NCBI GenBank assembly: GCA_022575985.1
Contig: JAKSXM010000007.1
Coordinates: forward strand, 56,078,501-56,142,500
DNA length: 64,000 nt
Direction: 5' to 3'
DNA from: Anagrus nilaparvatae
Lineage: Eukaryota; Arthropoda; Insecta; Hymenoptera; Mymaridae
A program made the translations under genes and the position numbers. This document shows, piece by piece, positions 24,062-47,594 of the stretch. The notes beneath the pieces are model-generated. The model did no database searches and was not told where the DNA came from. It worked only from the letters and a program-made list of their open reading frames with translations. How positions within the stretch are numbered: the first letter of the stretch is position 1; the number at the start of each line of letters is the position of its first letter.

Positions 24062-24651
24062 GTCTGGTTGCATCACAAAACATTTTTTTATAATTAATAA
24101 ATAAAATATTCAAAAATTTAATTTGGTGATATTTATTTATTTATTTTATTACCGGCTTTTACGTATACATTTGGATAATAGATATATTATACAATTAAAA
24201 ATCAAAATTTAGCAAGCCTCATTTATCTGCATGATTACAGTTCCTAAAAGACTCATTTCGTCTCTTTTAATTAACTTATTTTCCTTCCAATCTTAGATTT
24301 TATATGTTATCAATTTAGAAAGTCTGTATAGCAACTATGAATTTTTAGACAAGTTATGGACCATAATCAAATTTTTATTTCCATTTTTTTTATTTCGTAA
24401 AAAAAAACAAAAAGGCTATCAATGAAAAACATTAGCATATTTATATAAAATTATTCTTTAAACTGGAAAATATTACTAATGTTACTGTAGTTGTCTATTT
24501 GTGAATATATTTTTTGAAAAAACTTTTTTAAATTTAAATCATAATAACAAGAAGCTAAAAGTGAACTCCAAAAAGCGAAATATTATAAGAGTTAATAAAT
24601 TTAAGATAGATACCACTTTCTTCTATACCTACTTTTGAAAAGTTGAAGATA
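24062..24651. other. AT-rich spacer
   Basis: No feature recognised. Confidence 0.5.
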
Positions 24652-26901
24652 TACTCCAGTCAAATCACGGGGGGGGGGGGGGTGGTATTGTTTGTGGCCG
24701 CCACCAGATTTGGTCTACTATAGGTTTTTTGGGTCGCTGATCACGAAAATCGGGGTCTTTTCTATGCGCAATTGGGGCTTGACCCTTAAATCGGGCAAAA
24801 CTGCTCCTAAAAAGGGCATTTTTGTTGTATTCATTGTAAACCTTTGAAATTTGGTATACGGGGGTTTTTTGGATCGCTGATAACGAATATTGCAGTTATA
24901 ACTATGAAAAATTACCCCTTGACCCTTAAATCGGGCAAAAATGCCCTCAAAAAGGGCATTTTTGCAGTATTCATTGTAAGCCTTTGAAATTTGGTTTACG
25001 GGGGCTTTTTGGGTCGCTGATAAGGAATATTTCAGTTATAACTATGAAAAATTACCCCTTGACCCATAAATCGGGCAAAACTGCCCCTAAAAAGGGCATT
25101 TTTGCTGAATTCATTGTAAGCCTTTGAAATTTGGTATGCGGGGGTTTTTTGGGTCGCTGATAACGAATATTGCAGTTATAACTATGAAAAATTACCCCTT
25201 GACCCTTAAATCGGGCAAAACTGCCCCCAAAAAGGGCATTTTTGCAGTATTCATTGTAAGCCTTTGAAATTTGGTTTACGGGGGTTTTTTGGGTCGCTGA
25301 TAAGGAATATTTTAGTTATAACTATGAAAAATTACCTCTTGACCCATAAATCGGGCAAAACTGCCCCTAAAAAGGGCATTTTTGCAGAATTCATTGTAAG
25401 CCTTTGAAATTTGGTATGCGGGGGTTTTTTGGGTCGCTGATAACGAATATTGCAGTTATAACTATGAAAAACTACCCCTTCACCCTTAAATTGGACAAAA
25501 CTACCCCTAAAAGGGGTGCTTTCACTAGTTTCACTCTATCCCTCCAAGATTTGACCTATTAGGGTTTTTTGGGTCGCTGATCACAAAAATCGATGTCTTT
25601 TCAATTAAAACTTAACTCTTCTCCCTTAAATTAGCCAAAACTACCCCTAAAAGGGGTATTTTTGCATTTTTTACCCTAGCCCTCCAAGATTTGGTCTAAT
25701 AAAGGTTTTTGGGGTCGCTGATCACGAAAATCGCGTTTTTTTCAATTAAAAATTAGGTTCTCAACCTCAAATTTGCTAAAACTACTCCTACAAGGTTTGA
25801 AAGGTATAAATAAATGAATCATACATTTTACAAGTTATCTTATTTATAAAATAAAGGTAAGCAAATGTTTAATCATTTGAAAAATTAAAAAAAAATTTTT
25901 TTTAAATTTTTTTGCATTAAACAAAACTTTTATTATGCCTCAAAATAACCCTTCAAGGGCTGTTTATTGTGATCAGCCACCTAAAAAGCTCTATTAAACT
26001 AAATCTTAGAAGGCTAGAACGAATATAGCGAAAGCGCCCCTTTTAGGAGTAGTTTCGGCTAATATAAGGTTAAAGAGTTACGTTTTAATTGAAAAGACAT
26101 CGATTTTTTGTGATCAGTGCCCCAAAAAACCCTATTACACCAAATCTTGAAGGGCTAGATTGAAAGTAGCGAAAACACCCCTTTTAGGGTCAGTTTTGCT
26201 CAATTTAAGGGTGAAGGGGTAATTTTTCATAGTTATAACTGCAATATTTGTTATCAGTGACCCAAAAAACCCTCGTATACCAGATTTCAAAGGCTTACTG
26301 TGAATACAGCGAAAATGCCCTATTTAAGGGCAGTTTTGCCTAATTTAAAGGTGAAGGAGTAATTTTTCATAGTTAAAACTGCAATATTTGTTATTAGCGA
26401 CCCAAAAAACCCCCGTATACCAAATTTTGAAGGCTTACAATGAATACAGCAAATATGCCCTTTTTAGGGGCAGTTTTGCCCAATTTAAGGGTGAAGGGGT
26501 AATTTTTCATATTTATAACTGCAATATTCGTTATCAGCGACCCAAAAAACCCCCGTTTTCCAAATTTCATAGGGTTACAGTGAATAGAGCAAAAATGCCC
26601 TATTTAAGGGCAGTTTTGCCCAATTTAAGGGTGAAGGAGTAATTTTTCATAGTTGAAACTGCAATATTCTTTATTAGCGACCCAAAAAACCCCCGTATAC
26701 CAAATTTCAAAGGCTCACAATGAATACAGCAAAAATGCCCTTTTTAGGGGCAGTTTTGCCCGATTTAAGGCACAAGTCCCAATTGCGCATAGAAAAAACC
26801 CCGATTTTCGTGTTCAGCGACCCAAAAAACCTATAGTAGACCAAATCTGGTAGCGGCCACAAACAATACCACCAAAACCGTGATTTTACTGGAGTAATAG
26901 A
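24652..26901. mobile_element. Family A element: two opposed arrays of a 140-bp repeat, copy 1
   Basis: The outer ends are TACTCCAGTCAAATCACGG and CCGTGATTTTACTGGAGTA, directly flanked by ATA at both sides (or TA if the TIR begins CTCCAG). The left array has about eight units with GGGTCGCTGA every 140 bp (near 24731, 24871, 25011 through 25711). The right array carries reverse-complement units (TCAGCGACCC) from about 25970 to 26815. Inner units are almost identical (AACTATGAAAAATTACCCCT, AAAAAGGGCATTTTTGC); outer and central ones diverge. ORFs across 26388-26853 are repeats read through, not genes. Confidence 0.88.
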
Positions 26902-27078
26902 TACAGCAAGAACTTTTGAGAAAAAGACAGCAGAAATAAAAATTAAAAGAAAAGATATTCTTTAGTGGCCACAAGACATCTATTTAATAAAAAAAATTAG
27001 TGAACATTGAATATATTAATTACCCTTGCAGTTATTGGAATTTTAAATGTCTTTTATATAAAATTTTCAAAAACTTAA
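26902..27078. other. Spacer
   Basis: AT-rich, no feature. Confidence 0.4.
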
Positions 27079-27766
27079 GGTGGCAGCCTCAATTGAAGAA
27101 AAAAAAAGGTGTCTTTTTCTGGATAGGTTTCCGGGTAAATTAATTTATATAATTTTTTCAAAGTTGGCACTTTATTACATTATAAGTTGCTAAACATTTT
27201 TTTTTTTTTTTTTTTAATGGTGTCGAGTACAGGTTCTAAAAGTTAGGCCTCACTTTTCATTGTGTACACGATTGCAATCTCCAACTTGTTCGGAAACATA
27301 CCAAATGAAATTTCTTATGTTTGCGAGACATTTTTCTTCTGGATTGATGGATTCAAATGTCGGAAAATGGAAAAGTGTGAAAATTATTATAGTTGAATTT
27401 GCAATTGCAAAATTGCAATTTTTTTAACATGTTTTTTTGAAGAAAGAAAGACATTTTTTGGAAAAATCATTCCATCAACCCAGAAGATAATTGTATTTTA
27501 AAAGTAAAGCCAAAAAATTAGGAAGATATCTTAATTAATTTTTGAGTTATCGTGTACACAAATTTGAAAAACGCTGTTTCGAGAAAAACGCATTTAAAGT
27601 TTAGAATACTGTAACTTACGTCATTCGCGGTGCCTCGCTTAATCTTCTATAACTTCCTTATTATTCAAGATATCATTATAAAATTTTTTTTCCATATTCA
27701 TAAGATGTTTTCAAACCAAAAAAAAACAAAAAATCGAATTTTTTTCCTACAATTGAGGCTGCCACC
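27079..27766. mobile_element. Non-autonomous element flanked by TTAA (GGTGGCAGCCTCAATTG ends)
   Basis: TIRs GGTGGCAGCCTCAATTG and CAATTGAGGCTGCCACC are exact over 17 bases, and TTAA directly flanks both sides (27075-27078, 27767-27770). TTAA targets are used by piggyBac and Kolobok superfamilies; a GG start suits Kolobok better than piggyBac's CCC. No ORF; 688 bp. Confidence 0.8.
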
Positions 27767-27770
27767 TTAA

Positions 27771-28440
27771 TAGGTCACTAAAAGACTTACTTAATTATCA
27801 TTGAAAATTTATCTATAATATGCAGCTATAGTAAAAAATGTCTTTTGCTATTTAAAATAATAAAAATATTAAAAAAAACTTTGTTATTAATCAATCTAAA
27901 ACGATATTACATGCTCGAAAAAGATTTTTTTAGTGTAATTTTTGATTATAAATAAATTTTAGTTCGCTTTCTTAAAACTTGTACTCCTCGTCACCAAGGT
28001 GAATGAGCTTAATTCTAGCACCCATCCCTGAAATCAAATAACAAGAGACATTGATTATTATTAAAAAATATAAAATAAACGGCATAAACAGAAAAAAATA
28101 ACGCACAAATCGCATTAAGAAGTGATTGGTATCAATATGCCAATTTCTTTTGATGCATTAAATGCATTACAAATATTTTGTATACCTTATCGATTTCTTC
28201 ATGTATGGTGTTGAATTTAGTCTACATCGCTTATTGCGCATTATTATTTGTTTCATTTGTATATTACGCATAGGAGTTATTGCAATTACCCTAATGCGAA
28301 TGCTGCTAAGAGAATTTAAACTCTGCCCATTTAGAAAAATATTCATTTTTTCCTAGCAGTACGTACTGTATCTAGCCACAACTGTAGTTCAAATGAATTA
28401 ATCATACAAAATTCTAAAAATAAAAAATTAACATTTTAAA
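27771..28440. other. AT-rich spacer, no recognised gene
   Basis: A 64-codon ORF at 28162-28356 is rich in Ile/Leu/Phe/Cys as AT-rich non-coding DNA often is; no signal for a gene. Confidence 0.45.
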
Positions 28441-28445
28441 CTTAC

Positions 28446-28620
28446 CTTTGGCCAGGCTCTTTCATCTTTTATTACTCCAGCAGCATTCTATTGCTGCATC
28501 AAGAGACTCCACAGCATGATACTATCTGGTGGGAGGACATTGCCCTGAGCAAGATCTACATTTTCCTCTATGAATGAAGCCGTTAGCTCGATTTGTCTAA
28601 GGTTTGGTCTCAAACTTACC
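28446..28620 (-). pseudogene. Myb/SANT-like DNA-binding protein fragment (Harbinger partner)
   Basis: Minus strand encodes RPNLRQIELTASFIEENVDL, AQGNV, LWSLLMQQ, a stop, and NAAGVIKDERAWPKV. The helix pattern with a final KDExAWxKxW-type motif matches the zeste/MSANTD-like domain carried as the second gene of PIF/Harbinger elements. It lies downstream of the transposase on the same strand, as expected. One in-frame stop. Confidence 0.55.
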
Positions 28621-28779
28621 GATTGCCTTACCGATTCCTCTGCCAATGAATACACTCATAACTTTTTAAATTATATTTCAAAATTAAAAAATAAAATATT
28701 TCTTTTAAGAACAAATATATAAATATTCTACTAGCAATCTTCCTGTGTAGTTACAGTATTATCTGTACAATTGCTGTAC

Positions 28780-30110
28780 AATCGTACAAGTGTTGGTTCT
28801 CCATTCTTCCTTCTGGTGATACAGAATATTGCCTTAAAGTTGTTCTAAGGCTTTCAGCCTCCATATGATTGTTTTGGTTGTTGTTTAGGCCATATCCTAT
28901 TTCATAATCATCATTAATTGGATCAAGTTACCTTCTTTCAGCCAAGGGTAAATTTAATTCATTTGTGATTAAGGAATTGGATACATATATGCAATAATTT
29001 CTATATTTTTTTTAATGGTGTCCCATTTAAAAGCCAAACTTGATTAGAATACTGCCCATTTTTTAACTACTGTTCCGAATGCTGATTCAATAATTCTTCT
29101 CCCTCTATGTAAGCGATAATTATAAATTTTCTGACTCATTTCCATATTTCTTCCACGGACTTATAATTTCATTAAGTAAGTTAATATACGATAAGCACAG
29201 TCAGCTATAATATAGAACGGAAATGGTATTTCTGTATTTGGTAAATTGTTTGGCTGTGGTAAATTCAAACGATTTGTCTCAAATAATTTTTTTAAGTCAC
29301 ACAGACTAAAGATATTTAAATAATGGGAGGAGCCTAAAAGTTTATAAAATTTATTATAAGTCACTCATTAACTTAACAATTGCTATTTCATGATCTTACC
29401 GTAATCACCGATATTTGGCCAAATAATTGTTCTGTCAGCGTCACATAATGCAATTAGAAGCACGCTGAAAACTTTTTTATAATTAAAACAAATAGAACCA
29501 GGATGCGGAGGGTGATCAATTTTAAAATGCTTGGCATCCAGGGCTCCTAAACAATTAGGCAAATTCCTAAATTCTTGATAATCTTGGCTTATGACATGCC
29601 ACTTTTCATTTTTTGGAAGTGGTCCATAAGTGTCTTTTAAAATGCGCATCAAAACTTCTGCAAACTCTGGTATATGATGTACATTGTTGAAATTCTAAAC
29701 CTGAAACCCGTTGTTTCATTTTTTTTCGAACCAGCATGTCTTAAGTAGCTATATTACAAGAAATTATAAACAAATTATAATTATTAACTTTTTTATTTAA
29801 ATAATTTTATCTCTGAAAACTTACTTTAGAAAAATTGCAAGTCTGAACTCTGGTAGCGATAGAGCAAAGGTTCTCTCTGACTTTGTTTTGTAAGGTGGGG
29901 TCAAACCAATTCATGTAGGTAAGAAAATTAGTTCACATCCATACCCATATATCGATAGAATTCCTCATGGTCATGGAGTTGAAAAAATGTAAAAACTGCT
30001 GAAAATGCTCCATATGTTAACCTCATTTGTGGATGATTATGAGGTTTCGCAACCAGCGCCTTGAAGAAATTTCCTCTTCTTTCCTAATTAAGTATTCCAG
30101 TATATTGTGG
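28780..30110 (-). pseudogene. PIF/Harbinger transposase (DDE nuclease), nearly complete but broken
   Basis: Minus strand from 30060: RRWLRNL, then FYRYMGMD (N-terminal domain); 29652-29383 gives QEFRNLPNCLGALDAKHFKI with the first catalytic Asp (GALDxKH) and FNYKKVFSVLLIALCDADR (second Asp in CDAD), then IGDYGK; 29364-29161 gives IADCAYRILTYLMKL; 29130-29010 gives NYRLHRGRRIIESAFGTVVK with the last Glu; 28920-28800 gives LDPINDDYEIGYGLNNN and LRTTLRQY. Motif order is complete, but shifts and stops break the frame (for example near 29370 and 29050). Decayed. Confidence 0.88.
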
Positions 30111-30123
30111 AACTGCCATTAAA

Positions 30124-30450
30124 ACGATGCAAATTCACAGGAGTTAGTAATTAGTGACGATGATTGTGAAATAATAGAAGAAATAAATATATCTCAAAGT
30201 CTTTCTTCTCCACATACGACTTCTGTCTCTATTTCTAGTTCATCTTTTACACAAAATAACTCATTATTAACTTAATTATGTAATCAAGCAGAATCAGTAT
30301 CATTATCTGATGAGAAAACTAAGAATTTAAATAAAAAAGCTTTACCCATGTCGGCTGTTTCATCTAAAACATTAACTAATATTAATTTTAATAAAGAAAT
30401 TAGAGTAACTGGTAGCATTTTTAGCAATGATTCTTCAAAATAAATAAGAT
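30124..30450 (+). pseudogene. Unidentified Ser-rich coding-like fragment
   Basis: Encodes ELVISDDDCEIIEEINISQS, then a Ser/Thr-rich stretch, one stop, then AESVSLSDEKTKNLNKKALP and KEIRVTGSIFSNDSSK to a stop. Codon usage and acidic/Ser-rich composition look coding and not random; I cannot name the family. It could be the N-terminus of a transposase. Confidence 0.35.
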
Positions 30451-30554
30451 TTTGAGTCTATTGCGACCAAAATAAATATTGTTTTAGAAAGAAATTAAGA
30501 TGGTAATAAGAAGCAAAAAATGCAAAATATATTTTTTAACCAATCTCAATGATT

Positions 30555-31565
30555 TTTTAAGGTAACATTAATATTTCACCCTTAAATTAGCTAATACTAT
30601 CCCCCAAAAAGGGTGTTTTCACTATTTTCGCACTTTTTGCGACCAGATAAGGTCCACAAGGGTTTTTCGGGTCGCTGAAAACGAATTTCATAGATTTTTT
30701 TGGAATAATTAATATACCTCCTATAAATTACCTAAAACTACTCCCAAAAGGGGCGTTTATGCCGTTTCTGCGCGTTTTAGAAACTAATTTTGATGAAATT
30801 AAATTTGTAATGCATATATTGAAGTTAGACTTGTATTAATAATGTTTAAGTTTTTATTCAATTTTAACTCTTTATCGGTTTTTATGATAAATATAATAAA
30901 AAACCATCCTCTAGACACAAGAGAAATCCTCTTGCGGCAAACGGAAAAAATTTTCAGTGTAGGGGCGTATAGAATCAAAGGTTATTTGAAGATCTTTTAA
31001 GCTTTGGCTTAACTAAAGAGTTCTTGGAAAAATTAACAACGATGGTGCTTCAAGGAACGCACACAAATTGGACGTTAATTGGAACGATTGGACGATTTCA
31101 ATAGTACGACTTCAAGAGTCCATTTAACCAGGAAACCAAGAATGGAGTATTGGAAGCTTCAAATTATACTTACAAAAGAAATACCCGTTTCCATGACAAT
31201 GGCGTCAAGTCCGCAACAGGAAAAATAGTGGCATACTTCTAGCAATGCAATCTAACGCAGGAGAGTAGTAGCAGAGAAGATCAGTTTATAAACTCTGCTA
31301 GAGTATAAACGAAATGAGGAGTGAGTTTAGTGGATAGTTGCCGAAAAAGGAGTACTCCCACATTGTTTAGAACACCGGGTTCTATTCATGTGTAATGCAT
31401 TCTCACTCCCCTGCCTGTATGAAAAAAAACAAACAAACAAACAAAGCGCCAATTGCATTTCAAAATGCCCACAAAATTCGTGATCAGCGATCCAAAAAAC
31501 CTATAATATTAATAGCAGATCCGGCAACAATACATCCCCCCCCCCCGTATTTTGACTAGAGTATA
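30555..31565. mobile_element. Family A element, copy 2, truncated and interrupted
   Basis: Left part 30555-30790 has CCCCCAAAAAGGGTGTTTTC and TTTTTCGGGTCGCTGAAAAC; right part 31445-31565 has CGTGATCAGCGATCCAAAAA and ends CGTATTTTGACTAGAGTA. The left terminal repeat is missing. The middle is replaced by unrelated sequence. Confidence 0.7.
30791..31444 (+). mobile_element. Probable LINE 3' UTR fragment ending in (CAAA)n
   Basis: Sequence of more balanced base composition than its surroundings, without ORFs, ending in AAAAAAAACAAACAAACAAA (31422-31444). Inserted into the family A element. Tail and position suggest a 5'-truncated retroelement; I cannot name the clade. Confidence 0.45.
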
Positions 31566-32885
31566 GGATTTCCTAAATTTTCACCTGGATAATTTTTAAC
31601 TTACCAGCTTAGATTTACCAAGGCTCTTAACATATGACTCATTGAGCATCCTTATGTAAGTAGTTCTGTCCACTAGTAGTTGTGTCCACTTGCATTTATC
31701 TTTGGTTAATCAAAACTCCACCCTGCACTGTATGGGCTCTTCTACTTAAACTTAATTGTGGTCAGAACTTAAAAGTTACATTAAATTTGGCATTAGGTAT
31801 AAACTTTAGTCAATAAAAACAAGTTCAAATTAAAAAATAATAATAAAAAACTACCCTTTTAGCAACTAGGAAATTTATAACTTTACCCCAATCACCCCGA
31901 TTTCGAATAAATAGAAAATTTTATCAGAAGTACACTGAGAAAAATATTCTATTAATTTAATAAAATATGTAGTTGAAATAAATTGAATTTCATTGCTTTA
32001 TTTCAACTACAGATTCTATTAAATTAATAGCATATTTTTCTGAGTGTAACATTCATATTCGATTCAATAAAAAAATATGATTTATAAGCATTTTACCGTT
32101 TTTTATAACTTTCTAATCCATTTTACCCTTTTTACCCCTATTTTTAGTGTTTATAGGGGTTGTATATCAGAACAAAAATTTAATTTAGAATTAGCAGCAT
32201 ATTTTAAGAAAGAAACTCGATCAAAAACCAAAAAAAATTATTTTTAAAGTTTTTGAAAAAATCTCCCCTATACGCTGGATTTTAATAGTCAAATTTTTGC
32301 ATACAAAATAAAAATTTTACATCTAAAAAATTTATTTTTTAAACTTGTTAGTATTATTTTATAATATTTACAGTCTCTTATACGTCGTTTTCTCGAAATT
32401 CTCGTTTTACCCCTTATGAACCCTATTTTTCGGGTATATAGAAGGATGGTCAAAACTAACGACATATTAGGAAAAAACATTTTACCTATTGGGAACAATT
32501 TTAAACCTTCAATATATTGAAAATCTTACTGTTTTCATTGAGTTTCAGACCGAAACTTTCGGTAATCTCCCGCTTGGGCACTAATGGGATGACTCATTTT
32601 TACTCCAATTTTTCTGATTTTTGATTTCTCAGCCATTCCTTTGAACAGCTGTCATGATCAGACAAAATTAAAAAGCTTTTTAAACCCTTTTTTCGCCATT
32701 TGAGACAAGCTTGGACAGTAGAGAGTGCGGCTCAGTTTAAAAGGTGCTTTTCACAGGAACAGTATACATAATGTTCCCTCAACTTATATCCGAAACAAAA
32801 GCTCTTTTGCCCCTTCGTTTCTTTTCAAAAGTTAATTAGTAATATTTTTTCAAAGTCCAAATCAATTGCGCATGTATTGGTAAGT
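31566..32885. other. AT-rich DNA, no gene recognised
   Basis: Apart from the small MITE at 31933-32046, I see only scattered repeats of words such as TATAGGGGTTG. The 69-codon minus ORF at 32289-32498 has no gene-like feature. Confidence 0.45.
31933..32046. mobile_element. 114-bp palindromic MITE flanked by TA
   Basis: Starts CACTGAGAAAAATATTCTAT, ends with near-complement GCATATTTTTCTGAGTG; TA on both sides. The two halves are complementary through TATTTCAACTACA. Too small for coding. Confidence 0.85.
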
Positions 32886-33118
32886 AAACAAAAAAATTTT
32901 TTTGGACAGTAGCCACAAAAGTACGATTTCCTGGCTGCTGTGTGGCCAAGGAAATCGAAATTTTTCGCTACTGCCGCAGAAAAATTTTATACAGCCCTTG
33001 TCCATAAATAAAGAATGCCCCAAATCTCAGTTTCCCATCCTCGGCTTCGCCTCGGAAGGTAATTTGCGTGCGATTTGGGCCATTTTTTACTTTTCTGGAC
33101 ACGAGCCGTAAATATACT
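32886..33118. repeat. Family D interspersed repeat, copy 2
   Basis: Contains AAAGAATGCCCCAAATCTCA, CGGCTTCGCCTCGGAAGGTA and GTGCGATTTGGGCCATTTTT, then GAGCCGTAAATATACTATTT. It lies about 210 bp past the stop of the Pth2-like gene. The 69-codon ORF is spurious. Confidence 0.7.
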
Positions 33119-33331
33119 ATTTACATTTGTAGCAGTATACTATTGAAAATTTTAGATATTTGGACCTTCAAAAAGATAAAAATAAAAAAAAATTTGAAAA
33201 GAAAGATAATAAGTTTTGTGCCCTAAGTGATAGAAAAATATGCTGTTTCTGTGAGAAGCACCCATATATCTTATTTTTACTAAATAAAAAATTAAATAGT
33301 TAAATTTATATGAGATTTTCAAAATATCATT

Positions 33332-33920
33332 TTATTCTAATTCAGATAGTCCTTCAAGAGATTCTTCCATATCTTCTACTCTACCGAAAACAGTAAGCAC
33401 TAAAATAATTTCAGTCTTGCCCCATTTCTTATACGTAGCATCTGTATCTATTGAATAATATTTTAGATCATCAGCAAGATATTGTAAATGCTTGTGACCA
33501 AATCCTTTTAAAACGATCATTTGTTCCCTGTGTATACAAAAACTATAATTGAAATTTTAACAATTTATGCATGTAAAAGCTAAAAATTTTTTAAAATTAT
33601 TCATTACCCATCTTCTTCCCATGTATCTAAGTATTGAGATTTCACTCTATCTCGATCCAATTTATTGTAAAGGTTGAGTAAACTTTTAGCTATCTAAAAA
33701 TTTTTAATTCATGCAGTTAAAAAATGATAATAATTGGTACTTTTTTAGTTACTTAATTATTTTATGATATTACAAATTCAGCCATTCTCCCTCTTTTTTG
33801 AAAAAAACACGTATTTACTATTGAATAAAATACATAATTTGATCTCGTACTTCTATCAACATCAATGCTATCCATTTCATCTTTTAATAATAATTGATCT
33901 GACTGATTAAAAATATTCAT
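33332..33920 (-). CDS. Small three-exon gene, probable diverged Pth2-like peptidyl-tRNA hydrolase fold protein
   Basis: Three exons on the minus strand join in phase: 33920-33774 (49 codons from ATG), 33693-33608, 33527-33332 (stop). All introns are GT-AG and short (80 bases each). The predicted protein has 142 residues. The stretch FFQKRGRMAEFIAKSLLNLY aligns by eye with the MGKGKxAAQCSHAA helix of Pth2 enzymes. WEEDGEQMIVLKG, then HLQYLADDL, then WGKTEI and VLTVFGRVEDMEE follow the order of Pth2 strands and helices (KVVVKAPDEETL, AGRTQI, VLGIGP). Pth2 enzymes cleave stalled peptidyl-tRNA. Here the SH of the catalytic-side helix is replaced by KS, so activity is doubtful. Two upstream ATGs are followed at once by stops, which decides the start, although an upstream exon cannot be excluded. 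The gene lies head to head with Atg16, about 1.5 kb apart. The gene model is fairly secure; the family call is inference. Confidence 0.6.
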
Positions 33921-34014
33921 ATTTCATACATTTTTCTTTTTCTTTTTCTTCAAAAATATAAAAAATAACTTTATAATATAATTATTTATTTTTAAATATA
34001 AGTATATGTACATT

Positions 34015-34664
34015 AGAGTGGCCCTAAAATTAGAGTTTTAAGAAAACCTTTGCACCCGGGTTTTTTCGTGAACTTTTGGTCATAAAAAGTCCTCAGCTCC
34101 AGGGATTCTACTTTTGCTTTTCAAAAACGCTTGCCTGTAAGCATCTCAATTTTCCCATTTAAATAATATTGGAATTTTGAGTTGTCAGCTTTCTAATTTT
34201 TTACAAAGCTTGCAAAATGTTTTGAAAAGCTAGTAACCGATGGAAAATACTATTTAAATATATAAAAAATCGATATCAAGTACAAATCAAGTACCCAAAA
34301 AAAATATTTTTAAAGCGATTTTGGGGGTATTTTTTACGTTTATTACCGGTAAGATCACTTTAAAAATATTTATATTGGCTACTTGAGGTTAGGTATCGTT
34401 TTCTATATATTTAAATAGTACTTTCTATCGATTAGCAGCTTTTCAAAACATTTTTCAAGCTTTGTAAAATATTAGAAAGCTAAAAATTCAAAATTCTCAT
34501 GTTATTTAAATGGGGAAATGGAGGTGTTTACAGGCACGCGTTTTTGAAAAGTAAAAGTAGAATCCCTGGAGCCGGGAACATTTTATAACCAAAAGTTCAT
34601 GAAAAAACCCGGGGAGCAAAGTTTTTCTTAAAACTCCAATTTTAGGTTCAATCTAATGTACATA
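34015..34664. mobile_element. Foldback MITE of 650 bp between the two host genes
   Basis: The two ends are long imperfect inverted repeats: the left end reads ATGTACATTAGAGTGG and the right end CAATCTAATGTACAT. Complementarity continues inward almost to the centre, for example the CTCCAGGGATTCTACTTTT block at 34096 against its complement near 34555. No ORF. The outermost ATGTACAT is itself palindromic, so it may be an 8-bp target duplication or part of the TIR. It occupies the shared upstream region of Atg16 and the minus-strand gene, hence may sit in or near promoter DNA. Confidence 0.8.
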
Positions 34665-35421
34665 TTTAAATTTTTTTTAAAATATTACTTTAATTTTAAA
34701 TTTTTTTCATAAACTTTTTTTTTAATTACTTTTTGACATCGAATATAAAATTTTGTTTGGTATAATATCCAAAATGAGAGATGATTAAATTTGATTTATA
34801 ATAAAAATTTACCTGCAAAATGTATTAATAATTAGAAATTTTGTGAATAAAATAAGAATAATTTAGAAAATAACAATTTAAAATATGAATATGAACTAAG
34901 ACTTTTTAAAATTACCTCACTTTTTAAATTACAAAAAAACTTCTTTACCATCAGTATACTACAGAAAACTTTTTCTTATCAAAGCATGTTAATTTACCCT
35001 CAAATGTTGATAAGAGTAGAAATAATAAAACTTGCATGTTGATAGTTCACGAAAAAGCCACTCATTGTTTACGTAAAAAAAGAACCGGATTTGCAAAACG
35101 TCAACAAATAATTTTGTAAATATTAATTAAATTATATACTGAAGTACATTAGTGTTTAGTGTGTTGTGTGTATTTTTATATAAAACAATTTTTATAGGTT
35201 AGAATCATTAATTTTTTGTTGTGTATTTAAATTTAAAAGTGTTATGAAATGATAATTTTGCAAAATTTTAATTTTAAAGTGTTTATTGTTATCAAGAGTA
35301 ATTATTCTGTGATAAAAATTTTAGCTTCCATGAGTACTTTGACCGTTTAAGTGTCACAATAATTTATTTTTTTAATTTAAATTTTTAACAATTTCATTAT
35401 AATAACTTTTTAAAATAGACA
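34665..35421. other. Upstream region and 5' leader of Atg16
   Basis: AT-rich DNA from the foldback element to the Atg16 start codon. I see no other ORF. The transcription start probably lies here, but there is no clear core promoter motif that I would commit to. The ATG at 35422 follows an AGACA context, acceptable for insect initiation. Confidence 0.5.
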
Positions 35422-47590
<12,169 letters not shown>

Positions 47591-47594
47591 TTAT

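Noticed and set aside
24720..26853. Regularly spaced 140-bp repeats as a CRISPR-like array, and ORFs at 26388-26853 as genes
   Set aside because: Whole units repeat, without unique spacers between short repeats; the arrays face each other; the host is eukaryotic. The ORFs are the repeat read through.
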